A stretch of DNA of 64,000 bases from Myxocyprinus asiaticus (Eukaryota; Chordata; Actinopteri; Cypriniformes; Catostomidae): the NCBI RefSeq assembly GCF_019703515.2, contig NC_059368.1, positions 35,614,735 to 35,678,734 of the forward strand, written 5' to 3'. Below are positions 59,671 to 64,000 of the stretch, one piece after another. Numbering within the stretch: the stretch's first letter is position 1; every line of letters starts with the position of its first letter. The notes under the pieces were generated by a model. The model saw only the letters and a program-made list of their open reading frames with translations, was not told the DNA's origin and did no database searches. The position numbers were made by a program, and so were the translations under genes.

Positions 59671-59904
59671 GTTGGAGCAGTGATGACCCTGCTAAAAAGA
59701 TCAGCTTAGACCAGTATGAATTTCCAGGCTGGTTTATGCTGGTTAGTTCTTGTTAGGTGATGGTCTAGCTGGTGGTGAGAAGTGCAAGGGCTGTGGGTGC
59801 AATTTGGGACAGAGCCACTGTGATGCAGTTCTTGGCAATGGGTGGTTAAGTAGTTTTTGGTTATGAATACAAATTAAAGTTTAGATTGTAATTTGTCAAC
59901 CTAG

Positions 59905-60575
59905 CCTCATGGATTGAACATTACTATAACTACATTTTTGCAAACTTAATTTGACGTGCCTCGTTTTGCATTCTGCTGCAGTTTCCTGGTGAAATGAACA
60001 CTAGAGGCGCTACAACAACTGTGCGTTTTATTCACTTTCACACAAATCACGAATTCAACGGCTGATTATGACTTTATAAACACTTATTTTTCACTCTGTT
60101 ACTCACACAGTGCTATGTTATGATACTGAAACACTTTTAGTCTAACACATCATTTGAAAAACAATACATTTTAACACTTGTATTACAGACCCACCTACAT
60201 TTGCATACTTATTCCAATATGAATATCTTGCAAAGTAGCTCACCTCATAGAGTGTTGCTTTTAGGACACTATCAGTTAGGTGTTGGTTTAGGGTAAGGAT
60301 GTCTGTTTTGTTCACCTCTCATTTGCTTTTAGGAAACTAATGGTTAGGTTTAGGTTAATGTTTTAGGTTAGGGAAGTACGGTTTACTTATCAAAACCAAA
60401 CATGCTAGCATACACCTTAAAAACCTTGTCTGATTACAACACCACTTCACTAACTTGTGGTGCCCCCCGCTGGACATTTCACTGGGAAACTGCAGCGAAA
60501 TGTGTAATTAAGCACATAATTTCATTTTGCAAATATGTTACCATGGTCACGTACATTTCAAGAGATCAGGCTGTA
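59905..60575. mobile_element. Repeat family C, copy 2, in syt14 3' UTR/flank
   Basis: CTATAACTACATTTTTGCAAACTTAA, CTGCAGTTTCCTGGTGAAATGA and GGCGCTACAACAACTGTGCG are the reverse complement of blocks at 34500-34650. The right part (AACTGCAGCGAAATGTGTAA, TTTTGCAAATATGTTACCATGG) mirrors the left, so the unit is palindromic. Confidence 0.65.
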
Positions 60576-60976
60576 ATTTATACTGCAGTGGAATCCTTCA
60601 TGTTGGAGGATACATTGGAGGACACTCTATGTGATCCTTGGATGTTCTTCAGGACAGCAGTAGTGAACCTGCTGTAATTGCAAAGTTAAAAACGAGTTAC
60701 AGGGAATGACTATGAAAGATGGCTTAGACTGCCATACAGAACATTTAATTGACCAACTGCCACTGGACCAGCCATCTGTATTTGTTGCCCACATCAAAGC
60801 ATAGTTACAGTGCTTACAAGGCAGAACTGTACTGATATTCTTCAAACATTCTAGTTAGTTTTGCTTTTTCTTTTTTTAAATCTATAACCCTACTGCAAGT
60901 GTTAAGCTTAAACTACAGTATGTTCAGCCGTGTAGACTCCATTCAGTAAGAACTTAAAGAGTGCACAGTTATGTTT

Positions 60977-60982
60977 AATAAA
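60977..60982 (+). terminator. Possible syt14 poly(A) signal
   Basis: AATAAA 1.3 kb after the stop, followed by a GT-rich stretch (CATGTTGTGGTTTGAGTCT). Plausible end of the 3' UTR; not proven. Confidence 0.4.
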
Positions 60983-61487
60983 AAACATGTTGTGGTTTGA
61001 GTCTTAACTTGTTTCAGCAATTCTGCCAAGAGACAGGATGTGGTTTATCAACTCAAAAGTTTGGAAACAGCTGATAGAGACAATGTGGAAAGATACTTTT
61101 TAATATCAAGTGGCATTCCAAAAATAGTAATAAAAATATAAAAAGGACATCAATACAAAGGTAAAAATAAAAAAATCATGATCAAAAGCATCAGTCAGAT
61201 GGAAAAATTACGTCTCATAACAACATCCATAATCAAATCTTCCACAAGTTGGCAATTTTGTAGAAGCCTGAGAAGGTGCATTCTCAGAATGCTAAAATGC
61301 TTCCCAAATGCACGTTGAGCCTACTAAACAACAGCCTTAAAACTGTCAGCGTCTGACCGAAGTATACTTTGGGCTTTAGATAACAGTATTTTGTCCATTT
61401 ATGTCAAATACCTCAATTAAAATTATTAAAACCCCAAACTTTATAAGTCTAGTATAAAATCTTATGAAATTTATAAACTTTTAAGAA

Positions 61488-62275
61488 ATATTCCATATTC
61501 AAATCAAGTTAAGCTGAATCAACATTGATATTTGTGGCATAATGTTGATTGCCACACAAAATTATTTCATCTCATCCCTCTTGATAAAAAAAAAAAAGAA
61601 GCAAAAATCGAGTTTACAGTGAGGCACTTGCAATGGAAGTAAAGGGGGACAGTTTTAGAGGGTCTAAAAGCAGAACTGCAAAGCTTAGAATTTTATAAAA
61701 GCACTTACATGTATTATTCAGTTAAAATTTGTGTATTATTTGAGCTGTAAAGTTGTATAAATCATCATGCAAGGGTGTAGATTTGGCTTGAACATTGGGG
61801 GTGTTGCAGTGTGGAGCACTTACCCATATTTACATTGATCATGGTATAAATAGGGGGGGGGGTTGTACTTGCATGTTTTGATTATTGGGGGGGGGGGGAA
61901 TTACCGCTCCCCCATCCCCCCCGGAATCTACGCCCCTGCATCTAGGGTTTATTGTGTGGCGTCTTCATTGCAACGTAGTAAAATTGGCTATAACTTTTCA
62001 CAGAAAAGGTTAGTAAGTGATTTTATCGCACTAAAATCGTGTTAGCACACATAATGTTTACGTCTTGTGGCTGTACTCTCGAAACATTGAGTATTTTAAA
62101 GTTTACGAATTGGCCCCATTCACTTCCATTGTAGGTGCCTCACTGTAACACATATTGTTTTTTAAGAAAAGGAGGGACAAGTTTAAATACATTTTTGTGG
62201 TAATCAGTATTATGCCACAAATACTGTGAATTGAGCTTAACTTGTATTGAACCTGGAATATTCCTTTAAGCCATG
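61488..62275. mobile_element. Palindromic MITE family D, copy 2
   Basis: GAAATATTCCATATTCAAATCAAGTTAAGCTGA mirrors TTGAGCTTAACTTGTATTGAACCTGGAATATTCC. Inner arms (GTGAGGCACTTGCAATGGAAGT; CACTTCCATTGTAGGTGCCTCAC) pair too. A G-rich insert with AGGGTGTAGATT/AATCTACGCCCCT ends sits at 61772-61937. Confidence 0.85.
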
Positions 62276-63419
62276 CAATACGCTGTAGTTTCAAAACAAT
62301 TTCGCTACGCTACTCCTCTCATCCCCACTAAAATGGCGTGCTCCTCCACTTAAAATGCAGCATTTAGAAAATCGAAAACGGAGTTTTCAAATAAAAATGG
62401 ATTAGTGTAAATGTTCATTAAAAAACAGGAACTCAGGATCCATATTTTTAATATCTGGACTATTTGTTTGCCCTGGAACGCTGGTTAATTGCTGGCCCTG
62501 ACCTGGAATACCTGGACGGCTTACTACATTTGACAAAACGTTCCGTATAAAATATATACAAAGTACACTGTATAGACCAGTTCTTTTGTATACCAAAACA
62601 CACTTCTCTAATGCAATTCACTCTTCTCGACCTTCAATTCCTAGTATGACAGATCTACTGATAGTGATATAAATTATTTGAATGACCAATGAATAATGTT
62701 TTACACTGCCCTTATTTGATCTGACTCAAGACAACACAACATTTTTTATTAATTTTTACACAACAGTAGATTGAAAACTCAATATAATCATATTTACATC
62801 AGAGATGATACCTGGATGCAACTTCATTTTACATACACTGTAGTGAGGTCATGGGAAAACAATGTAACCTACTAATGTTTAAACACTTCATTCAGCATTT
62901 TGTTTCAAATACTTGTACGCTAGTATTCCATTCCTAACATTGGCAGATTTTGTTCAAGCAGACATTTTGGTAACATTAATCCAGAGAAAGAAAAACTATT
63001 ATAAAAACCACAGCTAAAATTTCCAATGTCATCTGTGAAGGTCCAGATGTGCCAGGAAATCGGTTTAATTTCCTCTGCCAACCCTCCCACATCCTTATCT
63101 TAGTAACAGACTGGTTGTAATACCCTGTGTGTTACCTGAATCTTTTTTAATACTGTAAACAGAAATAATCACTTGAGTGTCATGAAACTGCAGCCATATT
63201 TGGCAACTTCATTAGGAAAAGCATATACTTGTCAGCATGTCTTCCTTTTAAGAGTTACAGTCTTCTTAGTTCCTTAAGTGCTACTGATGGCATCAGCTTT
63301 ATCCTCTTCCGCTATTCAGCTCAGCCATAGTAATCTTCACCATTACCAAATGAATAATTTAAAGCAGAGCAGAATAACTTGGATAGGGTCATTTTAGACT
63401 GTGTAGATAAATGTCATCT
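62276..63419 (-). other. Probable 3' UTR of the neighbour gene
   Basis: No coding similarity. On the minus strand AATAAA lies at 62745-62750, about 670 bp after the neighbour's stop codon, a plausible poly(A) signal. Confidence 0.4.
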
Positions 63420-64000
63420 TCAACCAGTGCTTTTTCTCTTTCCTAAAAATTTGTCTTCTGATACTTTGGAAAATGAAAACCTCGATTCACTTTTATTGAT
63501 GGTAACAGTAGGGCTTTGGACAGGGCTCTGGAATAGTGATGGATAGGATCTTCCCGAGTCCCATGCACAGCGCCCAGATTTCACAACATGCTTGGGTTCC
63601 TGAGGATCTCTGTGGTGCTCCTTTAGTAGCGCCTGTCCCTCTTGGCTGTTTTTGAGACTTTCTGTTGATTCTCCAGATATGACCATGCACATGTTGGTGC
63701 TGATGCTGAATCGCCGTTTCAGATGAGGAGAATGTTCAAGTGGGATCACTAGGCCGTGCAGAAGATCACTGCAGCTCTTAGACCGTGCCAGTTCCTCCTC
63801 CTGCTTCTTCTTCTTGCGTCTCTCATCCGCTCCAATGGCTCGGATGACGTCGCTGTAGTCCTCAACCTTCTCAGACATGAACTGAAAGATGTCGATGACG
63901 CCAGTGAGAGGTGGTGGCTTTGGGGCTTTTTTAATTTCTTTTGTTATCGGTATGTCATCGATAGGAAGCTTGTGACGTCTCAGCCTCCTTTTCTTCAGGA
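63420..64000 (-). CDS. C-terminal coding exon of an unrecognised gene
   Basis: The open frame runs from the window edge to TAA at 63420, about 193 residues, without a clear acceptor, so the exon extends beyond base 64000. It begins KKRRLRRHKLPIDDIPITKE, then KAPKPPPLTGVIDIFQFMSE (a Pro-rich SH3-ligand-like stretch), a KKKKQEEELARSKSCSDLLH segment with possible phospho-Ser motif, KRRFSISTNM (a basophilic kinase site pattern) and ends FLGKRKSTG. The vertebrate-like composition and open frame support a real gene. It is convergent with syt14. Family not recognised; the Met at 63878 is probably internal. Confidence 0.75.
   Translation of the reverse strand, partial: LKKRRLRRHKLPIDDIPITKEIKKAPKPPPLTGVIDIFQFMSEKVEDYSDVIRAIGADERRKKKKQEEELARSKSCSDLLHGLVIPLEHSPHLKRRFSISTNMCMVISGESTESLKNSQEGQALLKEHHRDPQEPKHVVKSGRCAWDSGRSYPSLFQSPVQSPTVTINKSESRFSFSKVSEDKFLGKRKSTG

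Overview
The window looks like nuclear DNA from a bony fish, most likely a cyprinid (carp, barb or danio relative). This rests on one vertebrate gene with GT-AG introns buried in fish-type transposons: hAT, Tc1/mariner, piggyBac, Kolobok, Ty3/Gypsy, L2, an L1/Tx1-type LINE and tRNA-derived SINEs. No prokaryotic features, rRNA genes or CRISPR arrays were seen.

Layout. 1-3061: piggyBac element on the minus strand, cut by the left window edge. 3160-7345: palindromic MITE sequence and a 3.2 kb element filled with minisatellite. 7640-10003: an old MITE split by a 2.1 kb LTR-like insert. 11294-22518: a complete Ty3/Gypsy provirus with a 4-bp target duplication, broken by at least five later insertions. 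22660-26425: a decayed L2 LINE. 26546-26743: a SINE. 26908-30830: a solo LTR split by a hAT element.

31577-59670 (+): a complete 8-exon synaptotagmin-14 gene (syt14). All exons join in frame to give 509 residues: a short N terminus, one membrane segment, an acidic linker and two C2 domains. The introns hold most of the remaining repeats: hAT elements at 37122 and 43021, Tc1 relatives at 35949, 43323 and 48720, Kolobok-like elements at 49679 and 51356, and an L1 at 52980-57722. Near the right edge, 63420-64000 (-) is the last coding part of a convergent neighbour gene that I do not recognise.

The most interesting signal is a roughly 320-codon open exon at 40752-41715 in syt14 intron 3. It starts with a good Kozak ATG and ends at two alternative donor sites. 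Both have the phase needed to splice into syt14 exon 4. It would replace the transmembrane N terminus with a serine/threonine/valine-rich helix followed by a highly charged region. A second small open frame in intron 2 (32737-32838) carries the same EWCYAP peptide, with only synonymous base changes over those six codons. Together they suggest an undescribed membrane-anchor-free syt14 isoform family.
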